Part shown: piece after piece, positions 36,706-44,588 of the stretch
Position numbering within the stretch: position 1 is the first letter of the stretch
Layout: the number at the start of each line of letters is the position of its first letter
Assembly (NCBI RefSeq): GCF_024170505.1
Contig: NZ_JALJYG010000013.1
Location: 1 to 64,000, forward strand
Source: Methanocalculus alkaliphilus
GTDB lineage: Archaea; Halobacteriota; Methanomicrobia; Methanomicrobiales; Methanocorpusculaceae
Direction: 5' to 3'
DNA: 64,000 nt
The notes under the pieces: generated by a model
Told to the model about the DNA's origin: nothing
Seen by the model: only the letters and a program-made list of their open reading frames with translations
Database searches by the model: none
Program-made: the position numbers and the translations under genes

Positions 36706-37914
36706 ATGGGGGGGCCTGTTTTACAAGAGCTGTGTCTGAAGAATATCCTCTCATTTGGTCCGGATGCTCAGCCGATCCCGTTATCATCACTCAATGTCAT
36801 TATTGGACCGAATGGATCGGGGAAGTCCAATCTTATTGAAGCGATCAGCCTCCTTGCCGCAGCTCCAAAGGATCTCTCAGCTCCGGTCCGAGAGGCAGGG
36901 GGTGTCAGAGACTGGTTATGGAAGGGGGCAGACAGCCCTAAAGCCACAATTGAAGCCATCCTGTCGCTACCTTCCCATCCGGAGATGCCAATTCGCCATA
37001 CCATCTCATTTCGTGAACATGGAAACCGTTTTGAAGTGACTGCTGAGCGGATCGAGACATCAGCGCCATATCCGGGATATGATGAACCATACTATTACTA
37101 CCGGAATGATGCAGGGTTTATCAGGCTCAAGGGGAGAGCCAGATCAGAGGCGATGCAGGTCTCTGAGGGGGATGGTGGTGAAGAGCGCCAGCTCCCCCGG
37201 GATACGATAGATCCCGAACGATCCGTCCTCTCTCAGGTGAAAGATCCATACTACTACCCTGTACTCACCGGCCTGAATGAGGTATATAGCGGAATTCATA
37301 TCTACCGTGACTGGACATTTGGGCGGTACGCTCCCCCACGCCAGCCACAGAGGACCGACCTGCCCTCACGATATCTTCGTGCAAATAGTGAAAACCTTGC
37401 TCTGATCCTGAACAAACTTGCATTACATGATAAAACAACAATTCTTGAGGCGCTCAATGCCCTGTACCCGGAGATCGATGATTATCATATCCAGATCGTC
37501 GATGGGGGCGGGGTCCAGGTGTACCTGAAAGAGGGATCATGTGACATCCCTGCAACCCGGCTCTCGGATGGAACCCTCAGGTATCTCTGTCTTCTTGCTA
37601 TCCTCTGTCATCCGACTCCTCCGCCACTCATCTGCATCGAAGAGCCAGAGCTTGGGCTGCATCCGGATGTCCTCCCGACGCTTGCTGATCTGATGGTCTC
37701 TGCATCTGAACGGTGCCAGTTGATCGTGACGACTCACTCTGATATACTGGTGGATGCACTGACAGACATTCCCGAGTCTGTTCTCGTCTGTGAGAAGAGG
37801 AATGGAAGCACACATCTGCAGAGGCTGAAGCATGATGAGCTGAAGGACTGGCTTGAACGCTATAGTCTGGGTGAGCTCTGGATTAAGGGAGAGATCGGAG
37901 GGAAACGCTGGTGA
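36706..37914 (+). CDS. AAA_21-type (SMC-like) ATPase
   Basis: The 402-residue ATPase has P-loop GPNGSGKSNLIEAI (about residues 34-47), a signature-like LSDGTLRYLCLLAI, Walker B LICIEEPELGLHPDV and the switch VTTHSDILVDAL. This is the RecF/OLD-like branch without long coiled coils. Its stop overlaps the start of the DUF4276 gene by 4 bases. ATPases of this kind often act as sensors in phage-defence systems, with the partner as effector. Confidence 0.88.
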   Translation: MGGPVLQELCLKNILSFGPDAQPIPLSSLNVIIGPNGSGKSNLIEAISLLAAAPKDLSAPVREAGGVRDWLWKGADSPKATIEAILSLPSHPEMPIRHTISFREHGNRFEVTAERIETSAPYPGYDEPYYYYRNDAGFIRLKGRARSEAMQVSEGDGGEERQLPRDTIDPERSVLSQVKDPYYYPVLTGLNEVYSGIHIYRDWTFGRYAPPRQPQRTDLPSRYLRANSENLALILNKLALHDKTTILEALNALYPEIDDYHIQIVDGGGVQVYLKEGSCDIPATRLSDGTLRYLCLLAILCHPTPPPLICIEEPELGLHPDVLPTLADLMVSASERCQLIVTTHSDILVDALTDIPESVLVCEKRNGSTHLQRLKHDELKDWLERYSLGELWIKGEIGGKRW

Positions 37915-38549
37915 ATGATACAATATATCTGGAAGGAGGGGGTGGGAAAAAGGATTCAAAGGCCCTGAAATTAAACTGTCAGAAAGCATTCAATACATTA
38001 TTAGAGAAAATGGGGTATTCCGGGAGGATGCCACGGCTTGTTGCGAGTGGCAGCCGTGATGATACATTCTCTGACTTCAAAATCGCTCTCAAAAGCCGAA
38101 AAGACAGGTATATAGCGATGCTGATTGATAGCGAAGATCCCGTCCAGAATCCGGAAAAGCCCTGGGGCCATCTCAGGAAGCGTGATGGTTGGGATCGACC
38201 TGATCGGTCTGATGATGAGGATATCCTGCTGATGATGACCTGCATGGAGACATGGATCGCTCTTGATCGTGAGGCACTGAGAGAGTATTACAACAAACGT
38301 GGAAAGATCCAGGAATCTGCTCTTCCTCCCCTTTCGGGGATCGAAGGGCGCCATCGCCATGATGTACAGAATGGGTTGATGCAGGCCACGCGAAACACCA
38401 CCCAACCATATGCAAAGGGGAAGGTTTCGTTTGAACTGGTAGGCATGCTCAATCCTGATGTTCTGGAAGAACATCTCGTGGCGTTCCAGCGCATGAAACG
38501 TATTCTGGATGAGAAACTACAAGGGAGAGTAAAAAATGACACTTCTTGA
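37911..38549 (+). CDS. DUF4276 family protein (TOPRIM-like)
   Basis: The 212-residue product matches DUF4276: IYLEGGGGKKDSKALKLNC at the start, MPRLVASGSRDD, the acidic core YIAMLIDSEDPVQ, MTCMETWIALDREAL, and a C-terminal YAKGKVSFELVGMLNPDVL. The early glutamate and the DSED cluster resemble a TOPRIM metal site, so a nuclease is a reasonable inference. Overlap with the ATPase gene (4 bases) implies the two work together, as in PARIS (ATPase plus TOPRIM). Confidence 0.82.
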   Translation: MNDTIYLEGGGGKKDSKALKLNCQKAFNTLLEKMGYSGRMPRLVASGSRDDTFSDFKIALKSRKDRYIAMLIDSEDPVQNPEKPWGHLRKRDGWDRPDRSDDEDILLMMTCMETWIALDREALREYYNKRGKIQESALPPLSGIEGRHRHDVQNGLMQATRNTTQPYAKGKVSFELVGMLNPDVLEEHLVAFQRMKRILDEKLQGRVKNDTS

Positions 38550-38724
38550 CCGCATCCTCTCCGCCCTGAAACCAAAGCCGGACACCTCCCCCCGCCGGTA
38601 TCAACGATGTGCCTACTGCGGCAAACGCTCAGAGGATCCATGGACGGATGCAGAATGGGACCGCCGTGAGCGGATGTGTGAGGAATGCGAGTATGGGGAG
38701 ATGGCAGACGGAACGCTCTGGTAA
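38536..38724 (+). CDS. Small zinc-ribbon protein coupled to the DUF4276 gene
   Basis: The 62-residue product has two CxxC pairs, CAYCGKRSEDPW and MCEECEYGEM, forming a likely treble-clef/zinc ribbon after a basic N-terminal helix. Its start lies 14 bases inside the DUF4276 frame, so it is co-translated. It may be a third component of the system or a passenger. Confidence 0.65.
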   Translation: MTLLDRILSALKPKPDTSPRRYQRCAYCGKRSEDPWTDAEWDRRERMCEECEYGEMADGTLW

Positions 38725-38733
38725 AAACCGGGA

Positions 38734-39147
38734 TTAGTGGTGCTCTCCCTGCACCCACCGCTCCCCGTCCGGCGTATACTCCTTCTTCCAGATCGGGACC
38801 CGCTCCTTGAGCCGCTCGATGATATATTCGCATCCCTCAAACGCCTCCCGCCGATGGCCTGCACCGACCAGGATCAGGACGATGTTATCCCCGACTCTCA
38901 GGTCGCCGATCCGGTGGATGATATCGACGGATTTGATCGGAAACTTCGCAAACGCCTCATCCCGGATCACCTCAAGTTCCTCGACGGCGACCTCCTGGTG
39001 TGCCTCAAGCTCGATCCGCTCGATCCCGTCATCCCGGACGATCCCGATGAATGAGACCATTGCGCCCATATCGGGGGCTTTTCTCTCCTCGATTAGTCTG
39101 TTGATATCAAAGTCTTCCTGGGTAACCGTAACAACCATAGTATTCAT
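38734..39147 (-). CDS. moaE: Molybdopterin synthase catalytic subunit
   Basis: MoaE adds the dithiolene sulfurs to precursor Z. The 137-residue product has MVSFIGIVRDDGIERIELEA, VDIIHRIGDLRVGDNIVLIL, and the end KERVPIWKKEYTPDGERW with the catalytic lysines. It overlaps moaD by 4 bases. The tungsten/molybdenum cofactor serves formylmethanofuran and formate dehydrogenases in methanogens. Confidence 0.95.
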   Translation of the reverse strand: MNTMVVTVTQEDFDINRLIEERKAPDMGAMVSFIGIVRDDGIERIELEAHQEVAVEELEVIRDEAFAKFPIKSVDIIHRIGDLRVGDNIVLILVGAGHRREAFEGCEYIIERLKERVPIWKKEYTPDGERWVQGEHH

Positions 39148-39422
39148 CCTCCTGCTACCGGTGGGTACAGTGCAATCTCATCGCCGTCATTGAGGGCCAT
39201 GGCAGCGATCTCCTCCCTGTTCACCCGCTTCTTGTTTCTCATCAGAATGATGTACTTCCGCAGAGCACCCTCCTCGTCAAAGAGGGCAGATCGTGCGGCA
39301 GGGCTCTCTGCTGCAATCTCCTGAAGGAGTGCCTCAAGTGTTGCCTCCTCCCCCATCTCCCTGGTCTGTTCTGATCCGAATATCTCCCGAAACCGGGCAA
39401 ATGACTGCACTCTGATCTTCAT
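39144..39422 (-). CDS. moaD: Molybdopterin synthase sulfur carrier subunit
   Basis: The 92-residue ubiquitin-like protein ends in the required Gly-Gly (YPPVAGG), which carries the thiocarboxylate used by MoaE. The body has IRVQSFARFREIFG and LNDGDEIALYPP. Gene order moaD-moaE with a 4-base overlap is standard. Confidence 0.93.
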   Translation of the reverse strand: MKIRVQSFARFREIFGSEQTREMGEEATLEALLQEIAAESPAARSALFDEEGALRKYIILMRNKKRVNREEIAAMALNDGDEIALYPPVAGG

Positions 39423-39556
39423 CGATTCCTCCTGTTCAATACTTCGTCCATGGAAGGTAATAAACCATTATTTCGCGGCCCTTCCTGTTCCATGGCGAAG
39501 ATATTTATCGTCCGATACCTTAACAATTGTGAATAGGGATCTACGGTGACGATACC

Positions 39557-39883
39557 ATGAAATTACCCTGCCAGGTGATCGTCTGGGATGTTCTTCCGGC
39601 CATCAGGGCTGCCATCGCAGAGGAGCTGATCGCCTTCGGTTCGACCCAGCAGGAGGCAGCCGTCATCCTTGACTGTGCCCCCTCTGCAATATCACAATAC
39701 CTCTCCGGCAAGCGGGGGTACAGAATCGTCTTTGAGGATGAGATCCGCTCTCTCATCCGGGATCTGGCGGCAGATCTCCATGCTGGTGCGGAAAAAGATC
39801 TTGCAGCCCGAATCTGCCGGATCTGTGTTCAGCTGCGTGAAGGTGAGCGGGCCTGCGGAACATGCGAGGATGCTCATGACTGA
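39557..39883 (+). CDS. HTH regulator with Cys-rich C-terminus
   Basis: The 108-residue product has an HTH (FGSTQQEAAVILDCAPSAISQYLSGKRG) of the type seen in small archaeal COG2522 regulators, and a C-terminal cluster CRICVQLREGERACGTC with four cysteines that could bind metal or an Fe-S cluster. Its 3' end overlaps larE by 8 bases, so it may control sulfur or metal-cofactor functions. Confidence 0.8.
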   Translation: MKLPCQVIVWDVLPAIRAAIAEELIAFGSTQQEAAVILDCAPSAISQYLSGKRGYRIVFEDEIRSLIRDLAADLHAGAEKDLAARICRICVQLREGERACGTCEDAHD

Positions 39884-40658
39884 TCAGAAGAAGAATCTCG
39901 ATGCCGTCCTCAGGGAGAAGGCCCCCCTTGTTATTGCCTTCTCCGGGGGGGTGGACAGCTCGCTCCTCGCGGCGGTTGCGGCAGAGGCCGTTCCCGGCAA
40001 GGTCCGGTATATTCTCCTCGACTCCCCGATCATGCCCCGGCGGGCGATCGCTGATGCACGACGGATTGCAGAGGAGATCGGGATCGACCTTGAGTTCATC
40101 GACTTTCCTATCCTTGATGACGAATCATTCCGTGGTAACCCAAAAGATCGGTGTGCCATATGTAAACGGCGGTCGTCCGCGATCCTCAAAGAGTGTGCTG
40201 ATGGTGCGACAGTGGCCGACGGGGCGAACCTCTCGGATCTCGGGGAGTACCGCCCCGGTCTTGCCGTCTCGGATGAGGAGGGGATCGTTCATCCCTTCAT
40301 CGAGGCGGGGGTCGATAAGCGGGGCATCCGCGAGCTGGCACGCGAATGCCGGCTCAGCTTCTGGAATAAGCCCTCAAATGCCTGCCTTGTCACCCGGATT
40401 CCATATAATGAGCCGATAACCCGGGAGAGGCTGATGATGATCGAGGAGGGCGAGGAGGTCCTCGCCGAGATCGGCTTTTCGCAGTTCCGTCTCCGGGTTC
40501 ATGGCGATATTGCCCGGATCGAGGTGCCGAAAGAGGAGCTGGATGCGGTGATCGCCCATCGGGAGGAGATCCTCGAGGTTTTTAAGGGGTTGGGCTTCCT
40601 CTATGTCACCCTTGATCTTGGGGGATTCCGGAGCGGGAGTATGGATAGAATATTGTGA
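39876..40658 (+). CDS. larE: ATP-dependent sacrificial sulfur transferase LarE
   Basis: LarE-type enzymes adenylate a carboxylate and transfer sulfur, in lactobacilli for the nickel-pincer cofactor. The 260-residue product has the PP-loop FSGGVDSSLLAAVAAE, CAICKRRSSAIL, and WNKPSNACLVTRIPYNEPIT, where the cysteine aligned with the sacrificial or cluster-binding one lies. No larB or larC is nearby. ATG 39876 was chosen because the family begins just before the PP-loop. Confidence 0.88.
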   Translation: MTDQKKNLDAVLREKAPLVIAFSGGVDSSLLAAVAAEAVPGKVRYILLDSPIMPRRAIADARRIAEEIGIDLEFIDFPILDDESFRGNPKDRCAICKRRSSAILKECADGATVADGANLSDLGEYRPGLAVSDEEGIVHPFIEAGVDKRGIRELARECRLSFWNKPSNACLVTRIPYNEPITRERLMMIEEGEEVLAEIGFSQFRLRVHGDIARIEVPKEELDAVIAHREEILEVFKGLGFLYVTLDLGGFRSGSMDRIL

Positions 40659-40716
40659 CCGGCAGCCATCATCGAGTGGCCTCTTAGGTACAAAAGAACT
40701 GTTCCGGTGGATCAGG

Positions 40717-41082
40717 CTATCCCCGTATCATCACCAGCGTCATCTTGAACTTCGTGATTGCGCTGAGGGCATGGGGGACGTTTGCCGGAAAGATGATGGT
40801 CTCCCCTTCCTTCATCTGGAATGTCTCCCCGGCGATCCAGACCTCGCATTCGCCATCAAGGATTGTGACGACTGCATCATATGGTGCGGTGTGTTCGGAG
40901 AGGCCTTCATCCTCATCAAATGAGAAGATGGTGATGCTCCCTGCCTTGTTGTTGATGACCATCCTGCTTGCGACGGTCCCCTCCTGATAATCGACGAGAT
41001 CCGGAAGACTGAGGACCTTTCCCTTCAGCTCCTCACGATTTTTATCATGCTTACCAGGACTCTCCAGTTTAAACTCAGCCAT
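40717..41082 (-). CDS. Cupin-domain protein
   Basis: The 121-residue beta-barrel protein has both cupin motifs: GLSEHTAPYDAVVTILDGE and GETIIFPANVPHALSAI. The histidine set suggests a metal site. Substrate unknown; small cupins of this kind are common in methanogens as stress or sensor proteins. Confidence 0.85.
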   Translation of the reverse strand: MAEFKLESPGKHDKNREELKGKVLSLPDLVDYQEGTVASRMVINNKAGSITIFSFDEDEGLSEHTAPYDAVVTILDGECEVWIAGETFQMKEGETIIFPANVPHALSAITKFKMTLVMIRG

Positions 41083-41142
41083 ACTGCTTCTTCCTCCTGC
41101 TTCTTGTCTTCATGTATACTCTGCGGGTATAAAAATGGGGGG

Positions 41143-42756
41143 TTATGCCCCGACCATCCTTTTCATATCTTCCTCGACTGTGGTGTTTGGCTTGAGATCG
41201 AAGTTCTTCACCAGCACATCAAGGACCGTCGGAGAGACGAATCCCGGAAGCCTTGGGCCGAGGGTGATACCCTGTATCCCGAGGGAGAGGAGCGAGAGGA
41301 GGACGAGGCATGCCTTCTGCTCATACCAGGCGATGTTGTAAGCAATCGGGAGATCGTTGATCCCGACCCCGAAAGCCTCGGCAAGTGCCTGGGCGATGAC
41401 AACCAGGGAATAGCAGTCATTGCACTGGCCTGCATCCAGGACCCGTGGAATCCCGCCGATTGTCCCGAGATCAAGGCTGTTGTACCGGTACTTGGCACAC
41501 CCGGCGGTAAGGATGACCGTATCCTTTGGGAGCGCCTCTGCAAACTCTGTATAATACGCACGGTCTTTGCGCCTCCCGTCACAGCCTGCCATCACGATGA
41601 ACTTTTTGATGTCCCCGTTCTTCACCGCATCGACGACCGTCCCAGCTATTGAGAGGACCGCGTCATGGGCGCAGCCGGTGATGAGATCCCTCCCGCTCCC
41701 CGGAAGCGCCTGCGGGGGTTCTGCGGTCTTTGCTGCGGCGATGACTGCTGCAAAGTCCTTGGTGCCGTCCGCAGATGCCGGGATGTGGGCAATGCCCGGA
41801 TAACCGGCAAGCCCTGTCGTATAGATCCTCCCCTTGTAGGAGTCCTTTGGCGGGACGATACAGTTTGTTGTGACAAGGACCGGCCCGTTGAAGCTCTCAA
41901 ACTCCTCCTTCTGGTCTGGCCAGGAGCCGCCGTAGTTCCCGACAAGGTGTGCGTATTTCTTGAATGCCGGATAGGCATGGGCAGGCAGCATCTCGCCATG
42001 CGTATAGATATCGACTCCGGCATCCTGTGACTGCTCAAGGAGCATCTCAAGGTCTTTTAAGTCATGGCCGGTGATCAGAATACCGGGCCGGGATCCGGGG
42101 GTGGTCTTCACGCTTGTGATCTCCGGCTTTCCATATGCCCCGGTATTGGCTGCATCGAGGAGTGCGAGCACCTTCACACCATGCTCTCCACATTCGAGGA
42201 CGAGTGCGACCATCTCATCGACTGAGAGATCCCGGAGTGTTGAGGCGAGCCCTCTCTGGAGGAAGAGCTCGATATCCGGATCTCTCTTTCCAAGCACCTC
42301 GGCATGCGTATAGTAGGCGGCGATCCCCTTCATTCCGAAGAGGAGGGTTGAACGGAGCGAGCGAACATCTTCGTTCTCTGTGGCAAGGAGCCCGGCGGTC
42401 TTCCCCTTTGCCAGCATATCGGCTTCGGATGCCGGCTTCCAGGTGCATGCATCCGGCTCGTCCGTTCCTGCCGGGAGGCCGTCACGGATTGTGATTGCTT
42501 TCTTGATCAGATCAACAAATCTCTCCTTATCGAAGTTGACATTGGTCAGGGTCGCAAAGAGGGCATCCGCGATGAATAATCCGGCCTTCGGATCATCCTT
42601 TCCGGTCTCCATCGCCTGGAGATTCCGAACCGCAATTCCCTTGCAGAGATGGATGAGGAGATCCTGGTACACCGCGATCTCATCCTCCTTTCCACATACT
42701 CCTTTGACTGTACAGCCGTTTCCTTTGACGGTCTCTTCACACTGGTTACAGAACAT
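41143..42756 (-). CDS. hcp: Hybrid cluster protein (hydroxylamine reductase)
   Basis: Hcp reduces hydroxylamine or nitric oxide and protects against nitrosative stress. The 537-residue product starts [15 protein letters not shown], the N-terminal Fe-S site, and has later hybrid-cluster ligands in NCIVPPKDSYKGRIYTTGL, LTAGCAKYRYN and VLDAGQCNDCYSL. ATG 42756 follows a strong AAAGGAGG. Its first codons and promoter are repeated at 43200-43385, with an antitoxin gene inserted between. Confidence 0.96.
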   Translation of the reverse strand: MFCNQCEETVKGNGCTVKGVCGKEDEIAVYQDLLIHLCKGIAVRNLQAMETGKDDPKAGLFIADALFATLTNVNFDKERFVDLIKKAITIRDGLPAGTDEPDACTWKPASEADMLAKGKTAGLLATENEDVRSLRSTLLFGMKGIAAYYTHAEVLGKRDPDIELFLQRGLASTLRDLSVDEMVALVLECGEHGVKVLALLDAANTGAYGKPEITSVKTTPGSRPGILITGHDLKDLEMLLEQSQDAGVDIYTHGEMLPAHAYPAFKKYAHLVGNYGGSWPDQKEEFESFNGPVLVTTNCIVPPKDSYKGRIYTTGLAGYPGIAHIPASADGTKDFAAVIAAAKTAEPPQALPGSGRDLITGCAHDAVLSIAGTVVDAVKNGDIKKFIVMAGCDGRRKDRAYYTEFAEALPKDTVILTAGCAKYRYNSLDLGTIGGIPRVLDAGQCNDCYSLVVIAQALAEAFGVGINDLPIAYNIAWYEQKACLVLLSLLSLGIQGITLGPRLPGFVSPTVLDVLVKNFDLKPNTTVEEDMKRMVGA

Positions 42757-42868
42757 CGAAATCCTCCTTTGATATCTTTTTGATACGAGATACCTATTAC
42801 ATACTATATTATAAATAGAGGAGAGTTTCCAATAGTATACCATGCAGGAAGGGTGTACAGTCAATCTG
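42683..42868. repeat. Direct repeat, copy A (hcp start, promoter, truncated HxlR start)
   Basis: This 186-base stretch contains the first ~24 codons of hcp (minus), the shared promoter, and the first nine codons of the HxlR gene (plus), after which the copy meets a stop at the junction (MQEGCTVNL then TAA). It matches 43200-43385 at about 176 of 186 positions in the same orientation. Confidence 0.92.
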
Positions 42869-42941
42869 TAACCAACATCTCTACCTTCCGGAGTTTGAGC
42901 GGTAGTATCCCTTATGGTATACTGTGGAGTACTATAGTAAC

Positions 42942-43178
42942 ATGGCGACATCCCAGACGATTAAACTTGAATCTTCAACAAAAGAGCGGCTGAACAGGTT
43001 GAAGATCCATCCCCGTGAAACCTATAACGACTGTATTGAGCGCCTGATTGATGTGATATATGATGATGAACCCCTCTCTGAAGAGACCGTCAGGCGTCTG
43101 GATGAGGCAGAGATCTCTATAAAAGCTGGAAAATACAGGCCTCTTGACGACGCCATGAGGGATCTTGATCTCCTGTGA
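42942..43178 (+). CDS. Ribbon-helix-helix antitoxin-like protein
   Basis: The 78-residue product has the RHH-antitoxin layout: [35 protein letters not shown], and an acidic helical tail ending in MRDLDLL. It overlaps by GTGA a second frame starting [10 protein letters not shown], the expected place of a toxin, but that frame runs into repeat copy B after eight codons. Thus the toxin is lost and this is an orphan. A GTG at 42924 is an alternative start. Confidence 0.7.
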   Translation: MATSQTIKLESSTKERLNRLKIHPRETYNDCIERLIDVIYDDEPLSEETVRRLDEAEISIKAGKYRPLDDAMRDLDLL

Positions 43179-43199
43179 AACCCTTTGACATTGTCATCC

Positions 43200-43385
43200 T
43201 CCTCCTTTCCACATACTCCCCTGACGGTGCAACCGTTTCCTTTGACGGTCTCTTCGCACTGGTTACAGAACATCGAAATCCCCCTTTGATATCTTTTTGA
43301 TACAAGATACCTATTACATACTATATTATAAATAGAGGGGAGTTTCCAATACTATACCATGCAGGAAGGGTGTACAGTCAATCTG
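43200..43385. repeat. Direct repeat, copy B (hcp start fragment, promoter, HxlR start)
   Basis: The second copy of the 186-base unit. Here the hcp part (minus, [20 protein letters not shown] and a few more codons) breaks off, while the HxlR gene continues intact. So the native divergent hcp-HxlR pair has been pushed apart by about 517 bases and each half keeps a stub of the other. Confidence 0.92.
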
Positions 43386-43718
43386 ACGGTCCGATACCTC
43401 TCAAAGAAGTGGATGCTCTTAATCATCCTTGAGCTGTACAAAGGCGAAGCCTACACCCGCCGGTTTTCCGAGCTGCGGACCTCCCTGGATGGAATCACCC
43501 CGAAGGTCCTCTCTGAGCGGCTGAGGGAGCTTGAGGAAGAGGGGCTCCTCACCCGCCGTATTGATACCAGCGTCTTTCCGGTCCGCTCAGAGTACTGCCT
43601 GACCGAGAGCGGCCTTGAGATCGTTGATCTGATCCGTGATATTAAACGCTGGGCACTCAAATGGAAGATCGATAACATCCCCTGCGGTGAGCAGGACTGC
43701 AAGAAATGCATCCTTTAA
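43359..43718 (+). CDS. HxlR-family transcriptional regulator
   Basis: The 119-residue winged-helix protein has the family pattern: an early cysteine (MQEGCTVNL), LSKKWMLLIILELYKGE, RFSELRTSLDGITPKVLSERLREL and FPVRSEYCLTESG. Its C-terminus CGEQDCKKCIL adds three cysteines that could sense redox or nitrosative signals. Originally divergent from hcp, it is a good candidate for its regulator. Followed 10 bases on by the Fe-S protein. Confidence 0.9.
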   Translation: MQEGCTVNLTVRYLSKKWMLLIILELYKGEAYTRRFSELRTSLDGITPKVLSERLRELEEEGLLTRRIDTSVFPVRSEYCLTESGLEIVDLIRDIKRWALKWKIDNIPCGEQDCKKCIL

Positions 43719-43728
43719 GTGGTGAACC

Positions 43729-44559
43729 ATGAAGCGACAGATCATCAGTATTAATGAAGAGCTCTGCACCGGGTGCGGCGAATGTATCCCCGACTGCCCG
43801 GAAGGGGCGATACAGATCATTGACGGAAAGGCACGGCTGGTCAGCGACCTCTTCTGCGACGGACTCGGTGCCTGCATCGGGACCTGTCCTGAAGGAGCGA
43901 TCTCGGTTATCGAACGGGAGGCCGAGCCATATGACGAATGGGCTGTGATGCGAACCATCGTCCCGAAGGGGGAGGGGGTCATCAGGGCTCATCTTGCGCA
44001 CCTTGATGAACATGATCAGATGGACCTCTATGAACAGGCGATAGCCTATCTCCAGGAGCATGACATTCCGGTTCCCTATCATGAGAGGGGGCCGCAGGAG
44101 TGCCAGTGCTCTCATGGTGTCTGTCCGGGAACGGCATCCCGGAGCATCAGCCGGGACGATACGGGAACGCCAGGAATGAAGGAGGTACATTCAGAGCTCC
44201 GGCAGTGGCCGGTCCAGCTCCGGCTTATCAACCCGGCCGCACCCTGTTTTGATGATGCCGATCTCCTCATCTCGGCAGACTGCGTTCCGTATGCGTATGG
44301 AAATTTCCATGCAGGGCTCCTCAAGGATAAGGTCGTGGTCAACCTCTGCCCGAAACTGGATACTGACCTTGAGGGGTATATTCAGATTCTCGTTGAGATC
44401 TTCACCCTCCATACGATCCGATCACTAACCATTGCCCATATGGAGGTACCCTGCTGCAGTGCCGTTCATTATATCGTCGAACGTGCTCTCGAAGAGGCGG
44501 GAGTTGCAATCCCGATAAAGAATGTCGTGATCACCGTGAATGGCGAGATTCGCTCATAA
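43729..44559 (+). CDS. Ferredoxin-domain protein linked to hybrid cluster protein
   Basis: The 276-residue product starts with two 4Fe-4S motifs (CTGCGECIPDCPEGAI; CDGLGACIGTCPEGAI), then an uncharacterised domain with more cysteines (CQCSHGVCPG, APCFDDADLLISADC, VPCCSAVHYIV). Proteins of this layout often accompany hcp and probably feed it electrons. It follows the HxlR gene by 10 bases. Confidence 0.88.
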   Translation: MKRQIISINEELCTGCGECIPDCPEGAIQIIDGKARLVSDLFCDGLGACIGTCPEGAISVIEREAEPYDEWAVMRTIVPKGEGVIRAHLAHLDEHDQMDLYEQAIAYLQEHDIPVPYHERGPQECQCSHGVCPGTASRSISRDDTGTPGMKEVHSELRQWPVQLRLINPAAPCFDDADLLISADCVPYAYGNFHAGLLKDKVVVNLCPKLDTDLEGYIQILVEIFTLHTIRSLTIAHMEVPCCSAVHYIVERALEEAGVAIPIKNVVITVNGEIRS

Positions 44560-44588
44560 TTTTTTTAAAAAAAAAGTTTTTTTATGTC
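44560..44588. terminator. T/A-run transcript end between converging genes
   Basis: A run of Ts, nine As and another T run (TTTTTTTAAAAAAAAAG then TTTTTTT) separates the converging Fe-S protein and ahcY genes. Poly-T tracts terminate archaeal transcription, so it can serve both strands. It extends into the last codons of ahcY. Confidence 0.6.

Noticed and set aside
43022-43273. An 83-codon minus-strand ORF starting like hybrid cluster protein
   Set aside because: Only the first ~24 codons come from hcp; the rest is antisense to the inserted antitoxin gene, so it is a by-product of the duplication.
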